A stretch of DNA of 50,873 bases from Pseudomonadota bacterium (GTDB taxonomy: Bacteria; Pseudomonadota; Gammaproteobacteria; Burkholderiales; Chitinibacteraceae), in assembly GCA_026399755.1 (NCBI GenBank), contig JAPLQI010000036.1, forward strand, positions 1 through 50,873, given 5' to 3'. Positions 17,429 through 25,102 of this stretch are shown piece after piece (position 1 is the stretch's first letter; each line of letters starts with the position of its first letter). The position numbers and the translations under genes were made by a program. The notes below the pieces were generated by a model. It did not search any database, had not been told where the DNA came from, and saw only the letters and a program-made list of their open reading frames with translations.

Positions 17429-17782
17429 ATGAGTCAGAACTACAAGGAAGTCGTGAGCGACATCAGTGCCCAACTCGCCCAAATGAATAAAGCCATTCCG
17501 ACTACGATGGCCGGTTTCGGGCAAATGGCCAAAGCCACGCATAGCGATGGCGCCTTGGATAAAAAAACCAAGGAATTGATGGCAATGGCCATTGGCATCG
17601 CCGCGCGTTGCCAAGGCTGCTTGGGCTTTCATGCTAAAGCCTGTGTCAGCATGGGCGTAACCCGCGCCGAGTTTATGGAAATGCTACAAGTTGCCATTTA
17701 TATGGGCGGCGGGCCAAGCGTGATGACAGGAGCCGAGGCTTTGCAGGCTTATGAAGAGTTTGGTGGGGAAAAGGCGGCTTAA
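17429..17782 (+). CDS. carboxymuconolactone decarboxylase-family (AhpD-like) protein
   Basis: A 117-residue all-helical protein. Cys61-x-x-Cys64 followed by His68 (CQGCLGFH) is the AhpD redox motif, so an alkylhydroperoxidase or disulfide-reductase activity is more likely than decarboxylation. ARC-GC-FH and the closing MGGGPSVMTGAEAL are typical of the family. I start at ATG 17429 because AAGGAAG lies just before it; an upstream frame from 17330 only covers the preceding terminator and an A+T-rich promoter. It is monocistronic. Confidence 0.9.
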   Translation: MSQNYKEVVSDISAQLAQMNKAIPTTMAGFGQMAKATHSDGALDKKTKELMAMAIGIAARCQGCLGFHAKACVSMGVTRAEFMEMLQVAIYMGGGPSVMTGAEALQAYEEFGGEKAA

Positions 17783-17913
17783 AGGGGGATAGGCTTGATA
17801 CCGTTTGGATCGCTGCTCGGGGCGTATTTGGGGTGAAAGCGCGTGCTTTTCCACTATGAATCTGCCGTTCGTGCTCTTTGTAAAAATGCTCGAAAAGGAA
17901 CGAATCCCACTAA

Positions 17914-17945
17914 AAATGCCGATCAAGCAAGCTTGATCGGCATTT
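17914..17945 (-). terminator. strong hairpin, probably the terminator of a displaced tRNA end
   Basis: AAATGCCGATCAAGC and GCTTGATCGGCATTT form a perfect 15-bp stem with a 2-nt spacer. On the minus strand it lies a few bases beyond the tRNA-Gly-like 3' end at 17951-17966 and is followed by a T-rich tract (TTTTTAGTGG). It may also serve the AhpD-like gene from the other side. Confidence 0.7.
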
Positions 17946-17950
17946 GAATT

Positions 17951-17966
17951 TGGAGCGGGCGATGAG
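17951..17966 (-). other. tRNA-Gly-like 3' end, candidate attachment-site remnant
   Basis: On the minus strand these 16 bases read CTCATCGCCCGCTCCA. CGCCCGCTCCA is the acceptor strand plus CCA of many bacterial tRNA-Gly genes whose 5' end is GCGGGCG. No tRNA body lies upstream (to the right). Together with the adjacent terminator and the integrase remnant, this fits the displaced half of an att site left by integration into a tRNA-Gly gene. Short matches can be chance. Confidence 0.5.
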
Positions 17967-18074
17967 CTCCACAGGAGTGTGTAATAAAGTTTAACTACGT
18001 TTGTTTTGTCGTTGATAAATAAGGATTTTATTGTTTTTATTGCGTTACTTCATTCAACGATGTTTTATGGAGTT

Positions 18075-18524
18075 TGGTCAATTCCGGCTGAGAAGATGAA
18101 GGTCGATAAACCGCTTAGAGTGCCTCTTTCCACAGGCGTTTTGGCTATTCTCGAACGTCAGCGCGGATTACATCCTGTTTTGGTTTATCTATCCCCTCGG
18201 GAACTCGTACTGAGTAACATGGCGATGACGAGTTTCTTACGCAAGCACAACGCACCTTCAGACGTTGAAGGCCGAACAGCAACTGCACACGGGTTTCGAT
18301 CATCGTTCAAAGTATGGGCGGTGGAGGCCGGCTATCTGGATGAATTGAGTGAAATTGCATTGGGGCATTCCGTTGGCAACAAGGTTTCGCGTGCATATCG
18401 TAGAACTGATCAATTAGACCAGCGCCGACCAATGATGCAGGCATGGTCGTATTTTGTGGTTGGTAAGCCGAAAGGAAGATCGATGGCCGATTCAATTAAG
18501 CAACACCTCAGAAATGGCTCGTAG
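18075..18524 (+). pseudogene. C-terminal remnant of a P4-type tyrosine recombinase
   Basis: From WSIPAEKMK onward the frame matches the catalytic domain of P4/prophage integrases: VPLS near the start, TAHGFRSSF (His-x-x-Arg), LGHSVGNKVSRAYRR (His and nucleophile Tyr) and the closing QRRPMMQAWSYFV. The N-terminal arm-binding domain, core-binding domain and first catalytic Arg are missing. Residues encoded from 18006 to 18074 do not fit the family, so the 5' part was lost. It cannot be an active integrase. It lies beside the tRNA-Gly-like end and just outside the polysaccharide locus. Confidence 0.85.
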
Positions 18525-18636
18525 TCATTTAGTACTCTGGTCTCAGGGGTGAAATAGCGTTTTCAGCAGGCTTTGGTTTTCGATTGGTTGCAAGTTGGGC
18601 ATTTTTTGCTAGATATTTGCCCGTGACTTTAAAAGA

Positions 18637-19257
18637 TTAGACTGTGCCATGCAAGATAAATTGAACGCAGCAAAATGGCTTTGCCCATGCCAGTTTACCT
18701 ACCCAGCGCCATAATCGTGCAGGGGCCCATTGCTCTCCCGACCCTGTGCATTGTTCAAGGCGAAACCCGGCTTGTATGAGTAGGTCTTGCGCTGTTTCTT
18801 GGGTAAAAAAACGAAGGTGTGTTCGATCAAGAATGCCCGCCGCTTGGTATTGCCATTGCCCGCGAAATAATAAAGGCAGCAAAATGCTATGGTGGCGGAT
18901 ATTGGGGACGCTGATGATTATTTGCCCCTGCGGGCGGAGTTGTTGTTTGAGCTTTTTAAGCATCTGCCATGGGTCGCGTAAGTGTTCTAGTACATCCAAG
19001 CAAAGGATAAGGTCAAATTGGCCAAGGGTTTGCAGATCAAATTGCTCCGCATCCGCTTCGATTACATGATCGAGGTGTGTTCGGGCAATTTCGCTTGCTT
19101 CATGGTTGTATTCAAGCTCGATGGCTTCTTGGCAGCTGCCAGTGGCTTTAAGCCAAGCGAGGGTGGCTCCTTGACCGCAGCCCACCTCCAGAACCCGGGA
19201 GGCTTGTTTTGGAAGCATGGGGGCGATTTCTTGTCTGACAAAGCCGTAGTATTGCAT
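18637..19257 (-). CDS. class I SAM-dependent methyltransferase
   Basis: A 206-residue methyltransferase of the type-11/23 group. Motif I is VLEVGCGQG (residues 22-30), the acidic loop is IELEYN, and LILCLDVLEHLRDP carries motif IV. The second half (ISVPNIRHHS, DRTHLRFFT) resembles enzymes often found in glycan clusters that methylate sugars. It is the last gene of the polysaccharide run, 9 nt after the GT25 gene. The substrate is not visible. Confidence 0.85.
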   Translation of the reverse strand: MQYYGFVRQEIAPMLPKQASRVLEVGCGQGATLAWLKATGSCQEAIELEYNHEASEIARTHLDHVIEADAEQFDLQTLGQFDLILCLDVLEHLRDPWQMLKKLKQQLRPQGQIIISVPNIRHHSILLPLLFRGQWQYQAAGILDRTHLRFFTQETAQDLLIQAGFRLEQCTGSGEQWAPARLWRWVGKLAWAKPFCCVQFILHGTV

Positions 19258-19266
19258 GGTGTTCCC

Positions 19267-19995
19267 CTAGAGTTTGCTCGTGCTATGGCGCTGATGCTGT
19301 TTAAACTGTCTGGCCCAAGCGGCGAGCTGGCGGATAAGCGGCCATTGGTCATACCACCAGTGGGGCTGAATATCGCTGCGGGAAAACCGCTGTTCCACAA
19401 GGTTGTGTTGTGCAAGCCAAGTGCGGCATGTTGGGTTAAATTGCCGATATAAACTTAATGCACCATCAAAGTGTAAGCGCCCACCTAGTGGATGCCCTGC
19501 TGGGCGAGTCAGGCAGGCCTGTAAATAGGGAATAAGGTCGTTTAAAAAAGGGCGTGACACCATATAGGCATGCGCGCCGAGGATGGGGTGTTGGCTTAGG
19601 GAAAATAAATCCGGGTTAGCTGATGTTTCATGATGCTGACAACTACCTAAGTAAATTAAGTCGGCTTGTTCAAGTGTCAATAGCTTGGATAGCTTGGGGA
19701 GTGCTGCTAATAAATGGGGAAGAAACACGGCATCGTCTTCAAGGATAAGTACCCAGCCTTTACTTAGGCTGAGCGCATCTTGTAGTGCGGCCAGATGGCT
19801 CAGAAAGCAACCATGCGTACCCAGTGTTGGAAAGCCAGCTGCTGATTCAGGGCGTATGGCTGGCCAACAAATTACCTGGCTTGGATTCCAGTCAATTCCT
19901 TGTGATTTTAATTCATTGCTGATTTGTGCTTTGCGATCAAGACGCTCGGGCAAATTAATCACATAGATTCGATCGATAAGGTCAGTGAGTTTCAT
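19267..19995 (-). CDS. glycosyltransferase family 25
   Basis: A 242-residue GT25 (LPS galactosyltransferase-type) enzyme. The start MKLTDLIDRIYVINLPERLDRK, then THGCFLSHLAALQDA and the LILEDDAVFLPHL acidic motif are diagnostic. It transfers a sugar from a nucleotide donor to the growing repeat unit or lipid-linked glycan on the cytoplasmic side. ATG 19995 overlaps the end of the chain-length gene by 14 nt, so coupling is likely; a longer frame from 20064 is not family-like. Confidence 0.85.
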   Translation of the reverse strand: MKLTDLIDRIYVINLPERLDRKAQISNELKSQGIDWNPSQVICWPAIRPESAAGFPTLGTHGCFLSHLAALQDALSLSKGWVLILEDDAVFLPHLLAALPKLSKLLTLEQADLIYLGSCQHHETSANPDLFSLSQHPILGAHAYMVSRPFLNDLIPYLQACLTRPAGHPLGGRLHFDGALSLYRQFNPTCRTWLAQHNLVEQRFSRSDIQPHWWYDQWPLIRQLAAWARQFKQHQRHSTSKL

Positions 19996-22120
19996 TTTGA
20001 ATACTCTCTTTTCGGCGCAAAAGTTTAGCAAAATCTGTACATAGGCTGATGCTGGCCTTTCCAATGATTTTGGCCGTCAGCCAAAGTTCGGTGAGTAGGT
20101 TGGTTTTGGCTGCTTTTCGCCCCTCGGTAAATTCAGTCATTAAGTCACGGATATAGCCACCGCCGTCGAGTGGGCGGACTTGATTCACTACCACGCCGAT
20201 TGATGAGGGGTCGATGCCTTGTAGCAGGCGTGCTGCGCGCGAGACTTCACCGCGGCTTTGTGCTTCGGCTTCGACGATGGCCAAAATGGCAGGCGTAGCG
20301 CGCAGTGTCAGTTCGGCGTCGCCACTGACGAGTAATGGCGGTACATCAACTAAAACGAAACGGAATGTTTCGGCGATTTTTTGTAATGTTTCACCTAGTT
20401 TGTCTACGGTTTGCAAGTGCCGGCCATTGGCCTTGAGACGTAAGCTTTGCAGTTGTGGCAATTGATCGGGTAGGGGGTCGCCAATGGTATATTGCAGGCT
20501 CTGATCAAAATACGGATCGCGACTAAAGGCGTTGGCATCAATAGCCAAAGCCGAAATACCCATGCTACGGAAAGTTTGCGTCAGTCTTTGTGTCAGCATG
20601 CTGCTGCCCCCCCCGGGTTGCAGTGCTGTAATGCCGAAGACGCGAATGTCGGTTCGATCTTGATCGCGAATTAAAGCACTGGCCAAGCGTCTCACCTGAT
20701 CTTCAAAGAATTCGGCACTTTGCGTGTTTTGACTGTGGATTAACCAACCTATTGGCGCAAACCCAAAGCTGCCGATGACATCATTAGGGCTATGAATCAT
20801 ACGATCAACGAGGTCTCGTAGCATGGGGGCCAGAATCCCTGCTGTGAGAGCCGCGGCAAGCGCAAGTAGTAACAGCTTTTTGTGTCCTGCTCCCTGAGGG
20901 ATTTCAGGTACAAGGGCTGCACTGACTAATCTGACAAAACCTAATGAACTGGTTTCACCGGCAAAGAAATTAAGCCTATCTTGGATTGTTTCGACTTCTT
21001 TGCGCGTTTGATCGATTTGGCCAGAGATATCGTTGGCTTCTTTAAATTGTGTGGCGTAATGACTTCGGTATTTTTCTTGTTCACTCAGTTCGTTTTGCAA
21101 TTGGGACTCAAGCTGCTTGGCTTGTGTGCTGGCGGTTGCAAAACGGCTTTCGATATTGCTGCGGACGGAGCGGGTGAGTTTGTCGGTTTGCTGTTTGAGT
21201 TCATGGTCAATGTCACTGAGCTCGCTTTGGCTTTGTTCGTAGCCTGGGTGCTTAGTGGTTAAACCCGCCATGCCTGAAACCAGCACGGCACGACGATTAT
21301 TCAGACTGGCTTTCAGGCTGTTGAGTCCAGGGTCGACGGAGACACTCTCCATGATCGAGCGAACGTTAGGATCGGTATCACCGTGCTTTAGGAATGCTTT
21401 TTCATTGGCTTCGACCGTAAACCGTTTGATTTTGGCTTCGGCGAGTGCTTCGCGTAATCGCTCAATGGCTTTGTCGTAGGGGTTTCCTGCTTCGGCGGAG
21501 AAAGTGGCTACGCCCAACTCTCCCGCTATTTGGTTGCGGCGTTCTGATTTCTCATCAATGAGCTGAAGTAACTCGTTTTGGCGTTGTTGCAATTTGCTGA
21601 TTCGCTCATCCCGGCCAAAAACCTGTTCAGTGCGCGCCCGCTCTAGGTAAACACTGACCACACTATTGATCAGTGGCGCCATCTGTGTTTTATCCATGCC
21701 ATACATGGCAACACGGACCATATATGTATCAGGTACTGCAGACACTTGTATTAAGTTACGCAGACGATTTACTGCATATTGCTCGGATTCCTTGGGTTTG
21801 CGAAAGGAAACTTTTGCGCGCTTTATGCCGTCGGACAAAATGTCAAATCGCAGTATGGTGCTCATTTGCTGCTGCACAAACTGGCGATATTGTGAGTTGG
21901 ATTGAAAGTCTAGTTCATTGTCATCTTTTAATGTTTTCATGTAGCGCGGTGTAATCTGAACCACGGCTTCGCTGCTAAAAGCAGGTTTACCCTTGGTCCA
22001 AACGAGTGGCAGGCAGGCTATAAATACCAGTAGGCAGCTCAGCACCGCTAGTTTGGGGTGTTGGCGCAGGCTTACAAGCGGCTTGATGCCTATGCCTGCA
22101 GCAGTCAGATGAGTGGGCAT
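19982..22120 (-). CDS. polysaccharide co-polymerase fused to a degenerate BY-kinase domain
   Basis: The 712-residue protein has the Wzc/GNVR layout. TM1 is at about 24-40, followed by a periplasmic Wzz domain with long coiled coils (170-390), TM2 at about 415-432 and a cytoplasmic P-loop-type domain. It should set chain length and contact the export channel. The kinase part is degenerate: Walker A reads PGGGSSM (503-508 region) with Ser where Lys is required. A' (ALAIDANAF) and B (FVLVDVPPLL) are recognisable. There is no C-terminal tyrosine cluster. It is therefore probably a scaffold rather than a kinase. It lies 22 nt after the nucleotidyltransferase gene. Confidence 0.88.
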   Translation of the reverse strand: MPTHLTAAGIGIKPLVSLRQHPKLAVLSCLLVFIACLPLVWTKGKPAFSSEAVVQITPRYMKTLKDDNELDFQSNSQYRQFVQQQMSTILRFDILSDGIKRAKVSFRKPKESEQYAVNRLRNLIQVSAVPDTYMVRVAMYGMDKTQMAPLINSVVSVYLERARTEQVFGRDERISKLQQRQNELLQLIDEKSERRNQIAGELGVATFSAEAGNPYDKAIERLREALAEAKIKRFTVEANEKAFLKHGDTDPNVRSIMESVSVDPGLNSLKASLNNRRAVLVSGMAGLTTKHPGYEQSQSELSDIDHELKQQTDKLTRSVRSNIESRFATASTQAKQLESQLQNELSEQEKYRSHYATQFKEANDISGQIDQTRKEVETIQDRLNFFAGETSSLGFVRLVSAALVPEIPQGAGHKKLLLLALAAALTAGILAPMLRDLVDRMIHSPNDVIGSFGFAPIGWLIHSQNTQSAEFFEDQVRRLASALIRDQDRTDIRVFGITALQPGGGSSMLTQRLTQTFRSMGISALAIDANAFSRDPYFDQSLQYTIGDPLPDQLPQLQSLRLKANGRHLQTVDKLGETLQKIAETFRFVLVDVPPLLVSGDAELTLRATPAILAIVEAEAQSRGEVSRAARLLQGIDPSSIGVVVNQVRPLDGGGYIRDLMTEFTEGRKAAKTNLLTELWLTAKIIGKASISLCTDFAKLLRRKESIQNETH

Positions 22121-22142
22121 GGTGCATTAGCCTTGAGTTGCT

Positions 22143-23360
22143 TTACCACGGCCGTGAATAGGCGTATTCACGGTTCATTCTCTTCATCAATTCAATGGTG
22201 GGGGGTAAGTCATTGATTTGTTCTAAAAAGAACTGCTCTTGTTGATGGATTTTTTTGTTTGGTGTGCGGCTGTCGGCTAGAATCCAGCTAATACCCGTTT
22301 GTTGAGGGTCGACGGTAAGCCCATCTGGCTGTGCGCACCAACGGCCACTTGCCAGCATTTTGCTTAGCATTGCCTGTGCACCGACCCGGGTATATTCAAA
22401 GATAAGACTCTGCTCAATGTGCGCTCCGCGTTCAATGACTGAGCCGCGCCCAATGTAAAGTGGGCCGATTAAATTTGCACCGTCTTCAATCGTGACACTA
22501 TCGGCGATGACCATTGGGCCTTGGATGTGACAGCGAAGCGGGTTAAAGCGCGTGTTTGCACCTACAAAAATACCTGGCATGATTTCTTTGCCAGGGCGGG
22601 TAATATAAGGCAGGTCGCCATTAATCGCGCTTATTTGGACTGAGTAGTAATCTGCAACTCTGCCGATGTCGATCCAGTTGAAGTCCATTTCAACTCCGTA
22701 AATGGCCTGACCATCATGCGCTAAGGCAGGGAATACTTCGCTGCCTAGGTCGTAAGGAGTCTGTTCTGGAATGTATTTGATGATTTCAGGTTCAAAGACA
22801 TATACCCCAGTGTTGACGAGATTACTCAGGGCTTCGGCGGGTTTGGGTTTTTCTTGAAATGACATAATTCGCCCCAAATCATCCAAGACGGCCACACCAT
22901 ATTGGGCTACTTTTTCAGGGTCAACACGGCTAAGCGCTAAGGTTGCCAGTGCGTTGCTTTGATGATGTGCTGCAACCAATGCTCGTAAATCCAGATCTAA
23001 CAGTGCATCGCCGCAGAGCACGATAAACGTGTCATCAAAAAAACCTGAGTGCTGTTGAATGCGGCGTATTGTCCCTGCTGAGCCCAGTGGCTCGTCATGC
23101 AATTGGCCCGCTTCTTCATAGCCTTCATAGCTAAATGCCAGCTGAACGCCCCAGCGGCGGCCGCTGGAAAAGTAGTTTTCAATTTCGTCAGACAGATAGC
23201 TGGTGTTGATAATGATTTGATCCACGCCTTGGCTGGCCAAGTGTTCGATTAAGCACTCAAGCACGGGTTTATCCAAGATGGGGAGCATGGGTTTGGGGCA
23301 GTCACGGCTTAAAGGCATTAGCCGAGTTCCCTTGCCTGCAGCCAGAATCAGCGCTTTCAT
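22143..23360 (-). CDS. sugar-nucleotide pyrophosphorylase-like NTP transferase with beta-helix
   Basis: The 405-residue protein opens with the nucleotidyltransferase signature LILAAGKGTRLMPLS, then KPMLPI, GDALLDLDL (metal-binding Asp) and FNWIDIGRVADYY. A left-handed beta-helix follows (about 245-330). It activates a sugar 1-phosphate to an NDP-sugar, most likely GDP-mannose or dNDP-glucose type, for the polysaccharide. A polar C-terminal extension of about 70 residues is unusual. Its start overlaps the STAS gene by 4 nt. Confidence 0.85.
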   Translation of the reverse strand: MKALILAAGKGTRLMPLSRDCPKPMLPILDKPVLECLIEHLASQGVDQIIINTSYLSDEIENYFSSGRRWGVQLAFSYEGYEEAGQLHDEPLGSAGTIRRIQQHSGFFDDTFIVLCGDALLDLDLRALVAAHHQSNALATLALSRVDPEKVAQYGVAVLDDLGRIMSFQEKPKPAEALSNLVNTGVYVFEPEIIKYIPEQTPYDLGSEVFPALAHDGQAIYGVEMDFNWIDIGRVADYYSVQISAINGDLPYITRPGKEIMPGIFVGANTRFNPLRCHIQGPMVIADSVTIEDGANLIGPLYIGRGSVIERGAHIEQSLIFEYTRVGAQAMLSKMLASGRWCAQPDGLTVDPQQTGISWILADSRTPNKKIHQQEQFFLEQINDLPPTIELMKRMNREYAYSRPW

Positions 23361-23695
23361 GATGTTGCTCCGATGATTTCCTCAACGGAACTAAATAAAT
23401 TAAATACGCGGTGCATACGCATTAATTCAAACAGGGCTGTGACAGTTCGCTGCAGGCCAAATAGCACAAGGCTGCTTTCTTGTTCATTGCAAAAGCGTAA
23501 GCAGGATAGTAAGGCTCCCAAGCCTGAGCTATCGACAAATTGCAATGTTGACATATCAATCGCAATTTTTTTGTTTTTTTCCAGAATAGGGCGGATTTGC
23601 TTACGAAATGCCTCGGCATTGCTGGCATCCAAGTTATTCATATTGAATGAAATGATGGTCAGCTGGTTTTTTTCGTGGGTGTTAATAAGATTCAT
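23357..23695 (-). CDS. STAS-domain anti-sigma-factor antagonist
   Basis: A 112-residue single STAS domain. FVDSSGLGAL (Ser56/Ser57) is the phosphorylation site of SpoIIAA/RsbV-type antagonists. In partner switches it is phosphorylated by an RsbW-like kinase and dephosphorylated by a PP2C phosphatase; the dephospho form binds and releases a target. The only kinase and phosphatase domains of this type in the window are fused in the protein at 45245-47251. It overlaps the nucleotidyltransferase gene by 4 nt and heads its own transcription unit with the shared upstream element. In Vibrio fischeri, SypA (STAS) plays a comparable role in polysaccharide control. Confidence 0.9.
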   Translation of the reverse strand: MNLINTHEKNQLTIISFNMNNLDASNAEAFRKQIRPILEKNKKIAIDMSTLQFVDSSGLGALLSCLRFCNEQESSLVLFGLQRTVTALFELMRMHRVFNLFSSVEEIIGATS

Positions 23696-23760
23696 GATTT
23701 TTTCCTTAGCAAAAATACACCGTGAGGCTGTATTGATATTAAAGCTGAGGTCAGGCGAGG

Positions 23761-23786
23761 AATTGTGACGGGAGTGTAAAACTTGA
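23761..23786 (-). promoter_or_regulatory. shared locus operator, copy 1 (STAS operon)
   Basis: On the minus strand it reads TTTACA-N5-GTCACA followed by ATT. TAATAT lies 19 nt downstream. The inner edge is 66 nt from the STAS start. It is identical to copy 4 over TCAAGTTTTACA and TCACAATT, at the same spacing. Confidence 0.65.
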
Positions 23787-23802
23787 ACGTGTACGATATG
23801 AG

Positions 23803-23814
23803 TTAAGCGCTTAA
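23803..23814. promoter_or_regulatory. 12-bp perfect palindrome
   Basis: TTAAGCGCTTAA lies upstream of the STAS operon. A near copy, TTAAGCGCTAA, occurs at 29161-29171 upstream of another operon of the locus. It may be a second operator type; alternatively the palindrome is chance. Confidence 0.3.
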
Positions 23815-23820
23815 TTAAGA

Positions 23821-24558
23821 TTAATGGCGAGATTGAAGTTGCAAAAGTATTTTCCTAAGTTTTGCTTGTTCTTGGGGGGCTATATGGGTGAAGGCGAACC
23901 CAATGCGCATAGCTAAGTTGGCATCACGGCTTGTTTGATTGCAAATACTGACCTGCGTGATGAGGTGATGGCCTGCTAATAAGATAATCACTTCGTGGTC
24001 GCTTAATTCTTGGAAATAAGCGTGATCGCTGGCCGATATTCTTATGCCAATCCCACCCTCGCTGAGGTCATACAAGTGGCCATTTAGCTGCTTTGTTGGT
24101 GTCTTAACGAGCACGGGAAATTTGTTTTTAGGGTGTATTCGATAATATTCGCGCCCACTGGTGTGAATGATTTCCGATGGCCACGTTAAGCTAAGACGAT
24201 GCGGGGATGATTGCATCAAGACCTTGCCTGAAAACGCAATTCGATATTCATGGCAATTGCCAATAAAGGTTAGGTATTTGCCAATCATATTGGCTTGCAG
24301 CTCAAAGGTTTCAATTTCGATGGTTTGTTTTTCAATATCCAGGTCAAAAGATTTAAGGGGAGATCCCCGGGTGTCCCCCTCAATCAGAAACAATAGCCGC
24401 CCAAGATCGGCCTGATGCGCTAGTTCTTTAAGTTGCTTGAGGATTTGGTACGGATCACTGATTAAATCTGGGCAGGGTAATGCGCTAGTCGCCCTGTTTG
24501 TTTTGCTGTTGCTGGCCGGGCTGTATTCTGAGCGGAAAAAATGGGCAAGATTAAGCAT
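23821..24558 (-). CDS. YcgR-like PilZ-domain c-di-GMP receptor
   Basis: The 245-residue cytoplasmic protein has a YcgR-N-like beta domain (about 65-130) followed by a PilZ domain. The c-di-GMP motifs are Arg136-x-x-x-Arg140 (REYYR) and Asp164-x-Ser166-x-x-Gly169 (DLSEGG), both intact. It should bind c-di-GMP and adjust polysaccharide output or motility. It lies 12 nt after the acetyltransferase gene, so it is part of the biosynthetic operon. Confidence 0.88.
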   Translation of the reverse strand: MLNLAHFFRSEYSPASNSKTNRATSALPCPDLISDPYQILKQLKELAHQADLGRLLFLIEGDTRGSPLKSFDLDIEKQTIEIETFELQANMIGKYLTFIGNCHEYRIAFSGKVLMQSSPHRLSLTWPSEIIHTSGREYYRIHPKNKFPVLVKTPTKQLNGHLYDLSEGGIGIRISASDHAYFQELSDHEVIILLAGHHLITQVSICNQTSRDANLAMRIGFAFTHIAPQEQAKLRKILLQLQSRH

Positions 24559-24570
24559 GGTTCGGCTCCT

Positions 24571-25080
24571 TTAATTTGAATGTTTTTTTCGAATGATTCT
24601 AGCGGGAATCCCGACGGCAATTGCACCTGCGGGAACATCCATTAAAACTACCGCATTCGCTCCAATTTTGGCATCATTCCCAATATTGATCTTGCCTAGT
24701 ATTTTCGCGCCAGCACCTACTTCCACACGATGCCCCAAGCGCGGTGCACCGCGTTCGCCTTCATTTTTTAATCCTAAAGTCACGCCATGGCGCAAAACAA
24801 CGTCATCGCCAATAATGGTATCGCCGCTGATGATTACGCCCCCAAAATGGTCGATGCGTAAGCGGCGACCAATCTCGGTTTCACAAGGCAAGTCGATGCC
24901 AGTGAGAATTTGGCAGAGGATCTTAAGCCACTTATAAATGATGGAGCATATTTTGCGCAGTAAGCGATTTTTAATGCCATAACGCCAGCGACCAAAGCGA
25001 TACACCATCATCACCCACAGCCCTTGCCGCCAAGGATCACGTTGATAGGTTTGCCAGTCTTCTCGGATCAACTCAAACAT
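24571..25080 (-). CDS. serine-acetyltransferase-like hexapeptide acyltransferase
   Basis: A 169-residue left-handed beta-helix enzyme of the CysE/WcaB group: IDHFGGVIISGDTIIGDDVVLRHGVTLG, then GAGAKILGKINIGNDAKIGANAVVLMDVPAGAIAVGIPARII. His in the IDHFGG region is the usual catalytic base. Within a glycan cluster it more likely O-acetylates a sugar than makes O-acetylserine. I start at 25080, where GGGGAGGTAAAG precedes the ATG; a longer frame to 25251 overlaps the upstream gene and is not family-like. Confidence 0.85.
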   Translation of the reverse strand: MFELIREDWQTYQRDPWRQGLWVMMVYRFGRWRYGIKNRLLRKICSIIYKWLKILCQILTGIDLPCETEIGRRLRIDHFGGVIISGDTIIGDDVVLRHGVTLGLKNEGERGAPRLGHRVEVGAGAKILGKINIGNDAKIGANAVVLMDVPAGAIAVGIPARIIRKKHSN

Positions 25081-25102
25081 GACTTTACCTCCCCAAAAAA
25101 AA

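Noticed and set aside
18006-18074. N-terminal part of the integrase frame
   Set aside because: Residues are hydrophobic and unlike any integrase; treated as non-homologous sequence upstream of the break.
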